Notes under the pieces: model-generated
Told to the model about the DNA's origin: nothing
The model's database searches: none
The model's input: the letters and a program-made list of their open reading frames with translations, nothing else
Translations under genes and position numbers: made by a program
DNA from: Chondrilla cf. caribensis
Lineage: Eukaryota > Porifera > Demospongiae > Chondrillida > Chondrillidae
Length of the DNA: 64,000 nt
Assembly (NCBI GenBank): GCA_964020155.1
Contig: OZ026549.1
Coordinates: 2,136,133-2,200,132 of the forward strand
Reading direction: 5' to 3'
Part shown: positions 11,661-24,039 of the stretch, in pieces
How positions within the stretch are numbered: the first letter of the stretch is position 1
How the letters are laid out: each line of letters opens with the position of its first letter

Positions 11661-14600
11661 CACAGGTGGGCTGATCTCAAGCTCTTGTAGGGGTACTTGT
11701 CTTGTAGCAAGTAATTTCATCACAGGTATTGGTGAGATGAACCCTATTTTAAATCTTCCCAACTTCGTGTTTACAACACAGGTGGTGGCCAGTGATTCTG
11801 CTACATCATCATCATCATCATGACCTATACAACGAACAAGAGTAAACATGCTGCATGCCGCTTTGGGATGTAGGATACAAGTACACTGTAATCATGGTCA
11901 CCAACCAAATGATCCACTACTCAATCTATGTATAGGAGAATCAAGTACTTCAACACAGAACAGTTGTACAATTTAGTATGACCATGGTTGACTCTTTAAG
12001 TAGACAACACTCAGAATACACATGCACTACACACAACCACAGTGATCATAATAGGGTGGTTACAGTTGAGGATGACTACATCCACTACTTTACAGTATGC
12101 ATCACTTTAATTACAGTATAATCATAAAAGGTTCATTTAATTTATAGTAATTCAATTAGGAGGGCAAACTTCATGAAGATAGTATTGCAATGATATTGGA
12201 ACAATGTACTTCTCAATTTCAACATAACTCACTCCAAATTATAAGATCCTCAATAGTAGCTGCACTGGCCATACCATTGAGTACCACTACCATGTAGCCT
12301 GGTGTACCCTGTAGGTCCAGTTTCCTCAAAGTGGCATTCTCTGCCACTAAACGAATCAGCTCTGACTTATGGCTCTCATTGTCAATGTCCTATTATAGGT
12401 GAAGAGAATTCACATAAAATCATTAATTTCAAGATAGTGTAACTGATCGTCCTTTACTCACAGTAACAGGATTCCTCACACTGAGTGTTAGATTCTTTAT
12501 GGTAGAGCTACCAAATATGGCTGACAATGCTGACAGTGATGTTGTCTTCATCCTGAAGATCAACTTCTCCACTGATGTTGCACTGATTAGACTACTGGCA
12601 TCTGAGTTAATGTCAATATGTTACACTTGAGAACAAACACTACACACAGACTATGCATGTTATGTACAACAATACACGAGACATATACATAGTACACATG
12701 TGGAACACTGTACTGTAGCTTGGATAAAGCATGGAACTGTACTAAACTGAGTATCACAAACATAACTGACTGATAGGACAACTCACCTGGAGAGGGCAAG
12801 TCATCCACACTCAGAGCTAGAGACTGCAAAAGGCAATTTGCTTTCAAAATGGCAAACAGATGAGGTAAAGAAGAGGAAGAAACCCGATCAAGGAAGGTCA
12901 GTTCTCTCAAGTGTGTACATTTGCTTAAACAAAAAGCAATAGCAAAGAAATCATGAGGAGTGAGATGGAGATAAAACTGAAGTGACTGGTTGAGTTGTTG
13001 TACAATGTTTTGTGACAAATCTAAGTTTTGAGATTCATAAAGAGAGTGAAAAATGTACAAAAGGTGAGGATCGGCATTGTAACACCCTGATGGGAGAGAG
13101 GAAGACTGTGAAGGAGACTCAGGATGTGAGGACCGTGGATCAGGATGACAGAGGAAAGAAGCTACTTGTGGCAATGAAAGACCTGTCAGGCCTGAATAAA
13201 AGCGCATTACAATTGCAAAGTTCGGATTGCTAAAGTTCTCTTGCAAAAACTGCAACTGCTCATCATCTGGTAGCTGGGTGAGATGGTAGGCGCAGAAGAA
13301 TTCCTGATTGGTTGTGTGGGAGAAGTTGAATGTACTGCTGGTTAGGTATCCCACTGTGCTGGAGTGTTGTTGGAGGAGTCCTTTGAAGAGAGACTCGTCC
13401 ATGGTCTGATCTGCTTCAAGCATGCCGGAGAAAGCTTGTCGTACTTCGTCTTCTTCAAACACAAAGGTGGGTGGAGTTGTCTTCATCCCTTCGAAAGCCA
13501 GCTTACCCAGGGCTGCAAACAATGGTTTCACATCATCTGGTAGGTGTTTGAGGGATGGGTTCACTAAGGAACTTTTCTTGGATTTGCTCATAATTGCGTT
13601 ACAGAGATACTTCTCATAGCACTTGGTGATAGTAGGAGGGAACCCACCACCTTGGTAGATGGAGCAGAATATGAACAGATTCATTGGAATGTGGGCACCA
13701 CCAATCAGGTCGGGACGGGAATGCAGCTCATACAGCATCTTCTCTCCTGCTCCAGGACTGCTTTCAAAGAACTTGCGGACATAGCTATCAATGGATGCTT
13801 GATCGAAGCCAATGATCTCATAGAACAGAGGTGATTGGTCTTGAAGGAATGGGAGACTGCCAGGACGACTTGTTACGATTACGTCAGCTTCGGGAAGAAT
13901 GTCACCTTCAAGGATCCTTCTGAATGCACAGGTATCTTCCTTCTCAAGTAACTCCCTGACTTCGTCAGCTCCGTCGAATATAAATAGTGTGTTACTCCCC
14001 TTGTTGTCAATGAGGGATTGTCCTGCTGCTGAGTGATCCAACTTCTGGTCTTCTGACCCGTAATAGGAGAGAAGTTCACGGAGATGCTTTGCTTGAGACA
14101 CCTTCTTCTCCCTCAGAGGAAAGTACAGGACTTGGGAGTACTCGGTGGATGCTTCCTTCTTGGCCAGTGTACGGCAGACCTGTTTGAGCAGTGTGGTCTT
14201 TCCAATACCAGCATGGCCGTATATTACTCGGACTTTCTCTCTTCCTCTCAGCAATAGCTTGGTGGGCTCTACATAATGATCAACTCCTCGCGATTCCACT
14301 CCACAGGATCTGTACTTCTGGAGGAAATCAAGTTGGTTCCGGTCACCTCTATCCTTGTGGGTTGGATGGGAGGGAAGAACAGCAAGCTTGATGTACTCCA
14401 TCTTGACACCTTCTCCAATCTTCATCTGCTTGTACTGATCATAGGCATGGTCCTTAAGTCGCAGGATGTGAGAGTCTTCTGGTGAAATCTAGCAGAAAAA
14501 TATCAATCCTTAATTATGTAGTGAAAGAGGAGACAGATGTAGATGTCAATAGTGTGTGGAGCACAGTTGATAAGCATATAGTTGACAACCCTTGGAACAT

Positions 14601-17448
14601 ACCTTCAGGGACACTAATGTATCTACGCCTATATGCTGTGGTCTAAATGGCTCAAAGAATAAATGCAGGTTTAGTATAATAATTATTGATTGTGCTTGAT
14701 AAATAGCTGTGAAACCTTGTTAAATATCATACTGCATGTAGTGTAAAATGAATGAATCCCAGACAACAAAAAGTAGAGTAGTATGATTAACGTAATCAGC
14801 CAATATGACGTCATATTGCAAATGACTTTCTAACGCATGGACAAATCAAAAAGCTGGTTTTTGAGGAATAATTCTACGTTATGCTCCATAGGAAAGTAAT
14901 TTTGGGTTTTATAAAAATTAATAAATTAGCACTATAGGAAAAATCTATTTTTGGTGCCTTACAGAGTGTCCTTTGTAGGGAGGTAATTTTTATGGTGTTC
15001 TTTATTGCGTGAGTCCTTTAATAGAGGTTTTTCTGTAGACCAGTTACAGAAGGCTCAGCTGTTTAAACACATTTACCAAATAAGGCATTTAAATTAGACT
15101 TATGTAAACACAACACTATGGTTATGTAAACACTACACTAAACAAGAATGTTGAGGGCAGCTACGTATAAATCACATCCTGATTACCATTACTAGTACTT
15201 TCTGGTAGTGTTGCACTGATAATCGGATCGGCTATCGGATATCAGCCGATTATAGGCATTGCCATGCATATCGGCATATCGGGTGCATATCCTTACTGAT
15301 TTTTTTAAAATTTTTTTTGACTTCGTTGTATTTTCCAAGAATCTAGTATACAGTCAGACCTCTTCACAACATCACCCTTGGTAGTGCTCCCATACATCAG
15401 TATACAGTCAGACCTCTTCACAACATTACCCTTGGTAGTGCTCCCATACATCAGTATACAGTCAGACCTCTTCACATCATTACCTTTGGTAGTGCTCCCA
15501 TACACTAGTATAATTATATTATCGGATCGGCTAAATACATCGGCTAATGCTTGCTAGTAAGTATCGGCAAATCGGATTATCGGTAAAAAAAAACATATCG
15601 GTGCAACACTAATTTAGGGAACCTTTGCTTTGTTAACAGCTGGATGGGACTCAAAGGGTTTCAATATGTTAAAATTCAAATCCAAGTGTTTGTTCCGATT
15701 TTCAAGCTATGCGAATACATGAACTTGACCTACTTGATGCAGAATTTATACACCTTTTTTGTGCACCATACTGTACACAGCTTGAGGTTCATTTTGTAAA
15801 CTGTACCATACATGTATTCATTAAACGATATTCCAGGAAATAACACTACCAATGAAAGGAACTCACTTTCTCACAATCAAGCTCCTGTGGTCTCTTGGGG
15901 GACAGTGCTGCAGTTGAGTCTACAGTGAAAATATATTGGTCTCATTGGATGTGGGTGTGGTCAATGAGTGTATATGGTTGTGGCCATTCATGCACTATAC
16001 ATTTTCTTGGCTATAATAGCAACAATATGGCCAATACTGATATGAGAGAATATTGGCCAATAAGTCGATAACTGATAGGCCAATAATAGTATTATCGGTG
16101 TAATTGTAACATTTAAAAGCAACAAAAAGTGTACCAACATTGGCTAGGGACATCTTCACATATCTTATGACTTTCCAAATCACCTAAAATTTGGAACTGT
16201 ACCCTCGAGATATGATGTGACCAAAACCTGGGGAGAAGAGATCACACCTGGCCTCTGTTCTATAGATAGCAATGAAGCGGGCTCTCCTGCCCTACTAGGT
16301 ACACCTAACCTCTCTGCATGGCTTTAATGTCAATGAGATATGGAATATCATAGCATGTACATGTAGGGGCTGTGTGATGGATTGTGTTGGACAGTAGTAC
16401 AACTGTTACAATTAATGTATTCAGCTTGCCTTTCTGTGCTTTCTGTTTGCCTTTCAAAGTCTTCTTTATCTTCTTGGCTACTTGGCGTAGCTTTGGTTTG
16501 GCAATATTCCCAGCATCTTCAAGACACTTACAGAACTCCTTCAAGCTTTCTTTAGTATACCATGATGCAGCATAGTCGTGCCACTTCTGAAATGCATCAC
16601 CAGTCTTTCCATGATCATTGGAAGCAGTAATCTGCTTGAAAGTGGGTCCATCCAAGAGTTGGGGTTTCCAACCATACAGTTGTGCTGCAAGGTCATTGGT
16701 CAGTCGCAAGTTGTTCCTCAAATAGGTATATCGCTCAAGCAATACATCCTTCACTAAATTGTCTAAAGTTGAGACAGATCAGAGAAGGTCTGTGTTTTAC
16801 ATTGCATCATTTAATTTAGTAATTCATCAAGTAGATTTTCTCTTATGCAAATTGCTAATATATGTCATTGAGTGAATTCAATGAAAAGGAACGGGCACAG
16901 TACAGAAGAAGCAATCAAAGGTTTCAGATAGTGTACATTCACTCTGTTGTATAATAGACTAAGCTCAAGACAAAGTTTAAAAGACCAAGTACAGAGTAAA
17001 CAGGTATTTCTAATGTACACCTTTATTAAACAAATTGAATTCATAGTTTGTGAGGACGGTAACGTACATACTGTCAGTACAAGCCTTGAATACACTGTAC
17101 CTTCAACAACATCATCCTCACTGTCGCTGGAGCTACTACCAGACTGAGGTGGGCTCTTCCTACTATCTACAGGGTTGAAACAGCGATGTAGCTAGTAGTT
17201 GGTAATGTACACAATAACATCAACTAGTACACAATAAGTCACATTATGAATCTCATTCAACACAGTCAGCAATTATCATAGATTATATGTCATTCAACCA
17301 TATATTGACCCTATAAAATATCAAAAATATGACCAAGAATTATAGCTAATATGGTCAAACTAACAACAGAATATAAAATTAGCTTATTCTTACAGGTTGG
17401 TTGCTTGGATGTCATGGTGGGATCATGTGATATCATCCTCTCCGCCAT
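11661..17448 (-). CDS. NLR gene B: CARD-like domain - NACHT - LRR protein
   Basis: Predicted cytosolic NLR immune receptor of about 890 residues. Minus-strand exons: 17394-17448 (starts MAERMISHDP; ATGG context), 17101-17166 (SRKSPPQ, then acidic SSSSDSEDD linker), 16430-16762 (about 110 residues, CARD-like six-helix pattern ending SLKEFCKCLEDAGN and a Lys-rich tail), 15867-15919 (RPQELDCEK linker), 12787-14488 (NACHT), 12462-12601, 12233-12389 and 11661-11824 (LRRs). Phases join across every junction. The 16430 exon ends at a GC donor (AAAG|GCAAGC); the rest are GT-AG. NACHT shows Walker A GHAGIGKTT, Walker B LFIFDGADE and VTSRPGS. The LRR exons share the pattern SVEKLIFRM...STIKNLTL. The N-terminal domain differs from the Death domain of copy C although the rest is nearly identical. 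The CARD label rests on pattern only; Death-fold is the safer term. Confidence 0.85.
14620..15200. other. intron of NLR B, no feature recognised
   Basis: AT-rich sequence. Homology to copy C ends near 14680. Beyond it the two genes have unrelated introns, which places the 5' divergence between them here. Confidence 0.4.
15206..15611. mobile_element. TIR element (about 400 bp) in NLR B intron
   Basis: The ends are TAGTGTTGCACTGATA and TATCGGTGCAACACTA, imperfect inverted copies rich in ATCGGAT motifs on both sides (GGATCGGCTATCGGAT; CGGATTATCGG). It is flanked by TA if the repeat is counted from GTGTTGCAC. It resembles the widespread GTTGCACCGATA MITEs. Confidence 0.8.
15345..15506. repeat. 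54-bp minisatellite, three units, inside the TIR element
   Basis: Three consecutive 54-bp units begin AGTATACAGTCAGACCTCTT, with a few substitutions between copies. Because 54 is divisible by three, all frames stay open and the minus strand shows an 18-residue repeat that I regard as non-coding. Confidence 0.9.
16430..16762 (-). CDS. CARD-like / death-fold exon of NLR B
   Basis: The exon encodes NLVKDVLLERYTYLRNN, then LTNDLAAQLYGWKPQLLDG, FKQI, DAFQKWHDYAA, SLKEFCKCLEDAGN and VAKKIKK. The spacing of amphipathic helices and the closing F-C-x-x-L-E-x-A-G resemble CARDs, which recruit caspases or adaptor CARDs by homotypic contacts. A basic tail (KTLKGKQKAQK) follows. Read-through of the GC donor adds a hydrophobic segment and a stop, so alternative splicing could give a domain-only product. 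Confidence 0.6.
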
Positions 17449-17499
17449 CACACCGCGTGCACAGATTCGTTGCAATCGAGACAAAACCGTCACCGCCTG

Positions 17500-17960
17500 T
17501 CACCAGGTTCGACAAGGACTGTAACTACCCGGCAGGGAATGCTAGCTATAAGCGTGGGAGCGAGGAACTTGACTTGTATGTAAACTGAAGTACTAGAGAA
17601 GGAGAAGATAGAAGGGTACACAAGAGTGAAAAGGATCTTGAAGAGAAGAGACAGCTACAAGTATAGTGGAATAGTTAACAGTTAGCTACTGAGTACTTAA
17701 TTGAGGTAGCTACACCGTTACTCTAATGATTAAAGTATCAGAGAATCGTCATTACCTGTTCAGTCTTTGTACGGAAGATTTACCGACGATGAATCAGTTG
17801 AACTTTGTAATCCAACTAATCGAAATGGTGAAAATGGAATGTAGCTATATACGCAAGAATCGCCAGATCACTGCGGAGGGCGGGACTATGGATCCCGCCC
17901 ACTACTTTCCCCTACTGAACAAAATGGCCGTCTCCGTGTTTAGTGAGAAATGGGTTCGAG
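17500..17960. promoter_or_regulatory. region upstream of NLR B start; promoter expected
   Basis: The first coding exon of NLR B begins at 17448. This 5' flank has no recognisable exon and no obvious TATA box on the minus strand. It is the only candidate promoter interval before the hAT element at 17969. Confidence 0.3.
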
Positions 17961-17968
17961 TGTACGTC

Positions 17969-18995
17969 CAGGGGCGTAGGAGCTGTAGCGGCTGTAGCGG
18001 CTTTGGCCGCTACACTTTTTGAGATTATCCCTTAATATTTTTTGTAATACTTACTTCTATTTGGACCTAGTCTTCCTCCTAGAAGAAAATAGGCAGGCCC
18101 TCGATCATAGCCTAGCGAAACGACGCCATCTTTATACTATCAGGAAGTACAGTAATCGCGTCATCGCCGGTTACCGTGAGCCTTTATAAAAAAAAATTTA
18201 ATGATTTCGCTATCGTTAAATTCTCTGTTCTCCTGTCTCGACGAGTACTAGTATAATTACGATCAGTGCCTCAAGCTCGAATGTTCAAAGCGTCTCTAAC
18301 GTTTCCACCGTTTCTACCGTTTTACCAACAAATCCGTACCAACCGTTTGATTTTAAGTTTCCCAATAGAGATTTTGGCAAGAAGACAGTGGTACAGCGAA
18401 GCTTCCAGCCGACTTGGTTTACCAAATGGCCTTGGTTGCATTATTTGGAGGAGAAAGATGCTGTGTTATGCTTCACTTGTGCCCCCCCCAGATGGCACCA
18501 CTGTCTGAAGTCTACACTGTTGCTTCCCTTATAATAGTAATGCCAGCTACCAATGCTGTTAGTGAACGCTCCTTCAGTGCTTTGTGACATCTTAAAACTT
18601 ACGATCCACAATGAATCAGGGTAGACTGAATAATGTCATGATACTTCATGTGCATAAGCAACTCACAGATGACCTATGTCTAGCAGACAGGAAATGATTT
18701 TGTGCGGGGATCAAGCCACTGAGAAACACTATTTGGCAAGTTTCTGCCTACTGACTGAATTTACACTTCATTTTAACAGTGCTCAGTCTGCATAACAGTT
18801 TTGTGAGCATGTACACAGGACATATACTTAGCTGAATGTATCACTTTTTGTCTTATGTACAAAGCTTTGTACAATCATTAAAAGTTATAGCTGCATGTAT
18901 GAGAAGAATTATTACAAGAATTATTTGGCGAGCGAAGCGAGCGAAAAATTTTTTTCAGTGGCCTCTACACTTATAAAATGCTTCCTACGCCCCTG
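17969..18995 (+). mobile_element. internally deleted hAT transposon
   Basis: Terminal inverted repeats are CAGGGGCGTAGGAGC on the left and GCTTCCTACGCCCCTG on the right. A plus-strand frame at about 18395-18480 (RSFQPTWFTKWPWLHY, then LCFTC) matches the TTF-type zinc finger at the start of hAT transposases. Immediately after, about 18535-18680 encodes MPATNAVSERSFSAL and further hATC dimerisation residues. The catalytic core between them is absent and stops are present, so this is a deletion derivative. No exact 8-bp target duplication was found. Confidence 0.8.
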
Positions 18996-19519
18996 AAGTG
19001 GAATGGCTAGCCATTGGTTAACATCTATGTACGTATGGCAAAGTATTCTTTTATGTGTATAGGATCTGTAATCATACTATACCAGATTGCCTGGAGTGGA
19101 TTTATCAATCTCCATAATACAATTACTACATATATGTAGCTATTACCTAGAGCTAGTTGCTTTTACATGACAAAGCTCTTCGGTGTATCCACGTATGCAA
19201 ACAGCAAATATATGTATCTTTTCAAAAATGATCAGATTAGTGCAAAGATGACTTCTCATAGAAAGCTTATTTCATCTTAATAGCCCATTCTGTCTTTGAT
19301 ATCTAACTATATATGTGCACAATTACCCCCCTCATTTCAGCATCCTGATTGTCATAACCATTTTGGATCCATGCAAACACAGCAAAAATGATAATCACTA
19401 TCATAGAATCTGGATGTTTAAATAAACACTGTCATGTAAATGTATAGTCCGATATGGCCATGTTATGTACATAAATTAGTTGCACAATCGATCTCATTTT
19501 TGATCCATTTACTATTATA

Positions 19520-19956
19520 GCATTCACTTGCCTTAAAAGAAGTGAAAGAAGATGTGAAAGAAGTGAAAGAAAATGTAAAGGCTAACAAGCAAGAGGTGAT
19601 TGTCATGAGTATTCATGCATGCAGTGAACCCAATGCTAAGATGTTCTCATACACTGTGCCATCCCATAAGATTACAGTACATGAAGTACAATTATATCAC
19701 ATATCCCACTGCATTCCTATCACATTGTATACTTTTTCTTTAACAAGATTATAGAATGCAAGAGAACAGTCAGCGAACATGCTGATGAGATACATTCTTT
19801 AAAGGTTGTCAATGCTTTGTTAGCTGGAATAATGTTTTGACATTAACATGCATTCATTTGAACCTGATTTGCAGGGAAAGGTCCATGAATTGTCAGCGAG
19901 TTCATTACCAAATGATACCTGTGTCCCCTTTCCAGAACAAGAGGTATTGCATGAAT
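19520..19956 (+). CDS. possible exons of an unrecognised coiled-coil protein
   Basis: Three short plus-strand segments have splice-like borders. About 19520-19596 encodes LKEVKEDVKEVKENVKANKQ after TATAG and before GTGATT. About 19755-19806 encodes SEHADEIHSLK in one frame. About 19875-19946 encodes GKVHELSASSLPND before GTATTG. The first to second junction does not keep the frame. Heptad-like charged repeats suggest a coiled coil. The evidence is weak. Confidence 0.25.
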
Positions 19957-20017
19957 AATAATAGTGGCCATACATTAAACAGAGTATATATTACTATAAA
20001 GACACAATATAATTATA

Positions 20018-20553
20018 CAGTGGAACCTGGGAAATCCGACCATCCAATGGATGCCCAAAAATTTGCTGGATTAGCGAAAATTCTGGATAATTGAGAATTC
20101 ATTTAAATTCACTGATACATAAAATTACTGCAATAACTATAGAAATATACAGTAAGAATTAAACTAAGTTTTCTTTCCTTTGCACCATATACATGTCTGT
20201 TAGTTTGTGCTAAATGTTGCTAGCCAACTTCACCCAATTCCGAATTCTTCCCCTAACTGCTGCTGAGTTGCTTTTCGTTTCCATTCACTAGATTCTATCA
20301 AACTGCATAATCTTTTTTCAACTACGTACATACGTTTGGTGTGAAGTCTTTTAACTCGTCTAGTAGTCACCATCTTTGTGGATCCATGAAGGTGTAGCAG
20401 GCAAACATGACAATTGGTTTTTTTCTGGAATATAGAGTGGATTCTGGATTATACAAGGGAAGTTGCATGCAAACTTTGCTCGTTCATTGAATTTTTTGTC
20501 AAATTAGCAAGAATTACGGATCATTCAGAAGTCGGATTACTGAAGTTCCACTG
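20018..20553. mobile_element. pogo/Tigger-like MITE with TA duplication
   Basis: It begins CAGTGGAACCTGGGAAATCC and ends GTCGGATTACTGAAGTTCCACTG, giving imperfect inverted ends of the CAGTGGAAC type, flanked by TA on each side. Internal sequence has repeated ATCCG/CGGAT motifs and no transposase frame. Confidence 0.75.
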
Positions 20554-20649
20554 TACTCATGTCCTAGGTGTGCTGATACCATAGCAAATATAAGTGATTG
20601 TGTGGTTCAAAGTGTGCAAACACTTGCACTATGTGCACGCTTCCCCTTG

Positions 20650-21440
20650 CTATTACTGTAACAGTGAATACTCATTAATCCACCCCTGGTTAATCTGCCA
20701 ACTGTTTTATCTGCCATATTATTATGAAACGAATTCGCTTGTATGGCTACGCTATACAAGTAATCCACAATCTGCCATTCTTCTGTGTACCAATTTGCAC
20801 TTTTGTATGGACTTCAGTTTAAGATAATATGCCAAGTTTTAAGGACTTGTCTTAGTGTAGAGCGAAATAGCAGCAAACGGTTCTAAAATTGACTTGACAA
20901 TTAAGCAGAAGAAGTAGATTTCTGATTACAGAAAGAGGAAATTGACGACAATGTAAGGTCCTGGAATACTCACAGACTGTTTCTCAAAGAAGTGGAATGC
21001 ACAAATTGCATAATCCGCCCTATCATTAATCTGCCAAAATTTCACCCGAACCAATTGTGGCAAATTAACAAATATTTTCTGTATGCACTTGTAATTTCAT
21101 TGATATTTGTAAATTACCTATCAATTCATCATTCAGTTATGATGACAATGTTGTACGAGTGTTAGTATAAAATTTTATTATTTTATACCGAAAATACCAC
21201 ATATCAACTACTTTTAACTGGTTTAATGCCTTTTTGTACTATTTTCATTTCAACTTCCGGTATGTAACAGTCAATATATTATATTGAGCAAGAAACGATG
21301 GCTGATTTGGAAATATAGAGAAGTAGAAATTGGGCTGGAATTTGAATGCAACGACTTCAATGAATATTACAACTTCAGTGAAGGTTCCTATAAACCTATA
21401 AAGAAGCCCATGGCCAAGTAATTCAAGTGCAGGGGTGACA
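20650..21440. other. no gene recognised; probable old DNA-element debris
   Basis: Repeated phrases TTAATCTGCCA and ATAATCCGCCC (about 20680-21030) resemble the interior of pogo-like elements, but no clean inverted ends were found. Confidence 0.3.
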
Positions 21441-21802
21441 GTCCCACAGGGTTATGAACTTGAATTTCTTGTTTGCTATCTCATCACCAGTAGTGACCGT
21501 TGTCAACTATTATTGGCCCTTTCATCTCGTGACACCTTCTTGTTGCCTTTAATCTCTAACATTTTTTTCTTGAAAATTGTTACACTTGACTTCGATCATT
21601 CCTTGGGCACTGGCAAACTATAACATACCAATTGCGAAGTCCTAATTCATCAAAGAACATGGCAGGCTGGTTGTGAATTAGCAGTTAGCTGGAAACACTT
21701 GATGCAATTCAACCTGCTCAACAAAGAAAGGAGATAAAAACGGCAGCTGAGGGATTCGGTGTTTCCAACTACTATCACACACCTGCTACAGGGGCATCGG
21801 AA

Positions 21803-22110
21803 CAGGGGCGTTTGGGGAGGCTTTGGCTGCCCCACTTTTTGAAGAAAGGCCTTTATTTTCTTAGATTAACACACAAAATCAACTGATCAACTGGAGTAAT
21901 TACTGAAAAATTTTACAAACTGACATTCAAACGTTTTACTGATTTACAAGATATAGCGTTCGTGTTCTGATCAGTAGTATCTTGTTTTGGCATTGACCTT
22001 GGTCGCCGGTTTCAGGCACCATTTTTTTTATGTTTGCCAGCATTTGCGAGTGCAGCACAACAGACCCCATTCATGGCCTCCTCACTTTTCATATGCTTCC
22101 TACGCCACTG
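21803..22110. mobile_element. hAT-type MITE (about 308 bp)
   Basis: The ends CAGGGGCGTTTGGGGAGGC and GCTTCCTACGCCACTG are mutated versions of the repeats of the hAT element at 17969-18995, and the GGCTGCCCCACTTTTTGA start is shared in pattern (GGCCGCTACACTTTTTGA). It is a non-autonomous relative. Confidence 0.7.
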
Positions 22111-22749
22111 ACGTCAGTCACTAAATCAATGAGTACGAATTCGAAACGTTTGCATTATGTCTGAAGGTAGATGCTAAATGTGATGTCAATAAGTGGTGAG
22201 TGGATGTGTTGATATAATATGGTGTTTCTTGATTCAGATTGAGCTGATCCAATACAGTAGTTGTAGCTACCGTCTACTAACTTATGTGAGTCCATGTGGT
22301 TAACAGAAATAGGAATAATGTTACATGGATTAATTCCAATCACGATTCAAGAACGGTCACTGATGTAAAAACTATAGTTTCCCACCTCAAAATCCCAAGC
22401 TTCTGAGTACAACTACACTGCTCCACTGGTGATGACAACCCTTAGCAACCTACGTACCTGACAGTGAAGTCAGCCACTTGCTACCTGTGTGCTGGTTATT
22501 CACCAGTGTTCTAAATTATACTGTTATCAAAAGTTGCCCAATTTAACCCTACTTGAAGTGGTCTGTGGTATTGTATGTACTGCATGTAGTTGTTTGAACA
22601 ATGTACGCACATGTATGAGGTGTGTGTCTGCAGGGTACATATGTGTCATCAAGTGGAGTACATGTATGCCATCTTTGTTCCATAATGTACATATAATATT
22701 ATGCTATGTATGTTTCATGTGAATAGTGTACATATGCACATACAGGTGC

Positions 22750-22960
22750 ATTCTTGTGTGTGATATGCATACAATTTGTATCCTGGTTGAGGGGTGGATC
22801 AAAGGAAAAACTGTGTGTAACAGTACATAAGCCATTTAGGACAGGTCACCAGACAGGTTTCATTGTTAGGATTAATTGTGTGAGAAGGCAGGAAATTAGT
22901 AAACACATTTCTGTTGCATGTTGCACAGTATGTCATATTGAGCTATTTGCAGTATAAATA
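22750..22960. repeat. dispersed repeat, also at 40235-40442
   Basis: Both copies share GGTCACCAGACAGGTTTCAT, then GGATTAATTG, GCAGGAAATTAGTAAAC and similar downstream sequence. Frames containing TGHQTGFIV are conserved, but no family is recognised. Confidence 0.65.
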
Positions 22961-23046
22961 TCATTCACCACATCAGGATATAACTATTACATGTACCATG
23001 TGAGTAGTTTGTATCCTGATATACCAGTGTTCTCTACAGCTATGTT

Positions 23047-23108
23047 AAGGCATATTGGCCCTTGCATGTGCTTTTAATTCTAAAGGTACTTGGGCCAATA
23101 TGCTTTTC
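23047..23108. repeat. 13-bp inverted repeat
   Basis: Arms AGGCATATTGGCCC and GGGCCAATATGCTT face each other across about 30 bp. It could form a hairpin or be the remains of a small element. Confidence 0.5.
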
Positions 23109-23219
23109 ACAGAAATGGTAGGAAAGTCTGGATATACGTAGTTTAGCAGTTCTTTCTAGCTATACTAAGGCACAGCACCCTACTGTTATCCCAAAAAGTC
23201 GAGCACTATACCTAAATGT

Positions 23220-23880
23220 AGCTGTTATTCTTTAGTTTGTAGGGTCACACCATACGTAGCTGTTAACCATCATTTTTCTGTTATTTTAATTGTTTTGGAT
23301 ATTCCTAGTCTTTTGTCTGCTACATGTGGACCAAAATCTGCAATTTTTGATATGACGTCACAAGTAAAATAGTACGTTGCTAAACTGTGAAGTATTATTA
23401 CTTCATGAAATCCTGGGGAAAACCCCCATATATGTGCGTACACATGGGTCCCAATGTGTGTATTGTGTCCATATGCAGCTAGTGTACATATTACGTTTAT
23501 GTTGGTCTGTACATGATCTCCACTACATGCACTCCTCTGAATAAGGCGAGCAGCAGCTTTTATGTTCTGTTCGTAAGAGACAGAGGAACAGTGAATGACC
23601 CACTGTATGTGGTGAGTGGTCAGTTGTGTTATCTGAACATCTCCAATACCTGGTCTACACCTTCCTTGTGTAGTTGTTCCTGGACCATTGCTCAGTGAAC
23701 CACTACAAATGAACACCACCACAAGGTGTGCTAACCGATAAGGTCAAGTAGGTCATAGTTAGACATCATTGTCCAGGTACTGCATGTATTACATTTGGTC
23801 TACATGTCCTCTCACTTTAGTCATTTTCTTCAATATTGTTGTGTCATACCTTACAGATGCTGATCCAATATCTCAGCTTG
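23220..23880. repeat. dispersed repeat, also at 63560-64000
   Basis: Near-identical to the right edge of the window over several hundred bases, including GTAAGAGACAGAGGAACAGT and the following frame RDRGTVNDPLYV. A GTGAGTGG donor-like site follows that frame in both copies, so it may descend from a duplicated exon. The function is unknown. Confidence 0.75.
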
Positions 23881-24039
23881 TTGCAGCAATATGGCCAGTA
23901 CACTATCACTCTCTCAACTATCCACAACACATCACTATCATATGCAGCAGTTACGTACTGTACATGTGTGCCCACATTCCCAACGTTATAATTTTTGCTT
24001 TGCGATTAATATTGGATTGATTCTTATTTAAGTTTGTTG

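Noticed and set aside
15305..15505. A minus-strand protein with three 18-residue repeats
   Set aside because: It is the 54-bp minisatellite inside a TIR element; every frame is open because 54 is divisible by three.
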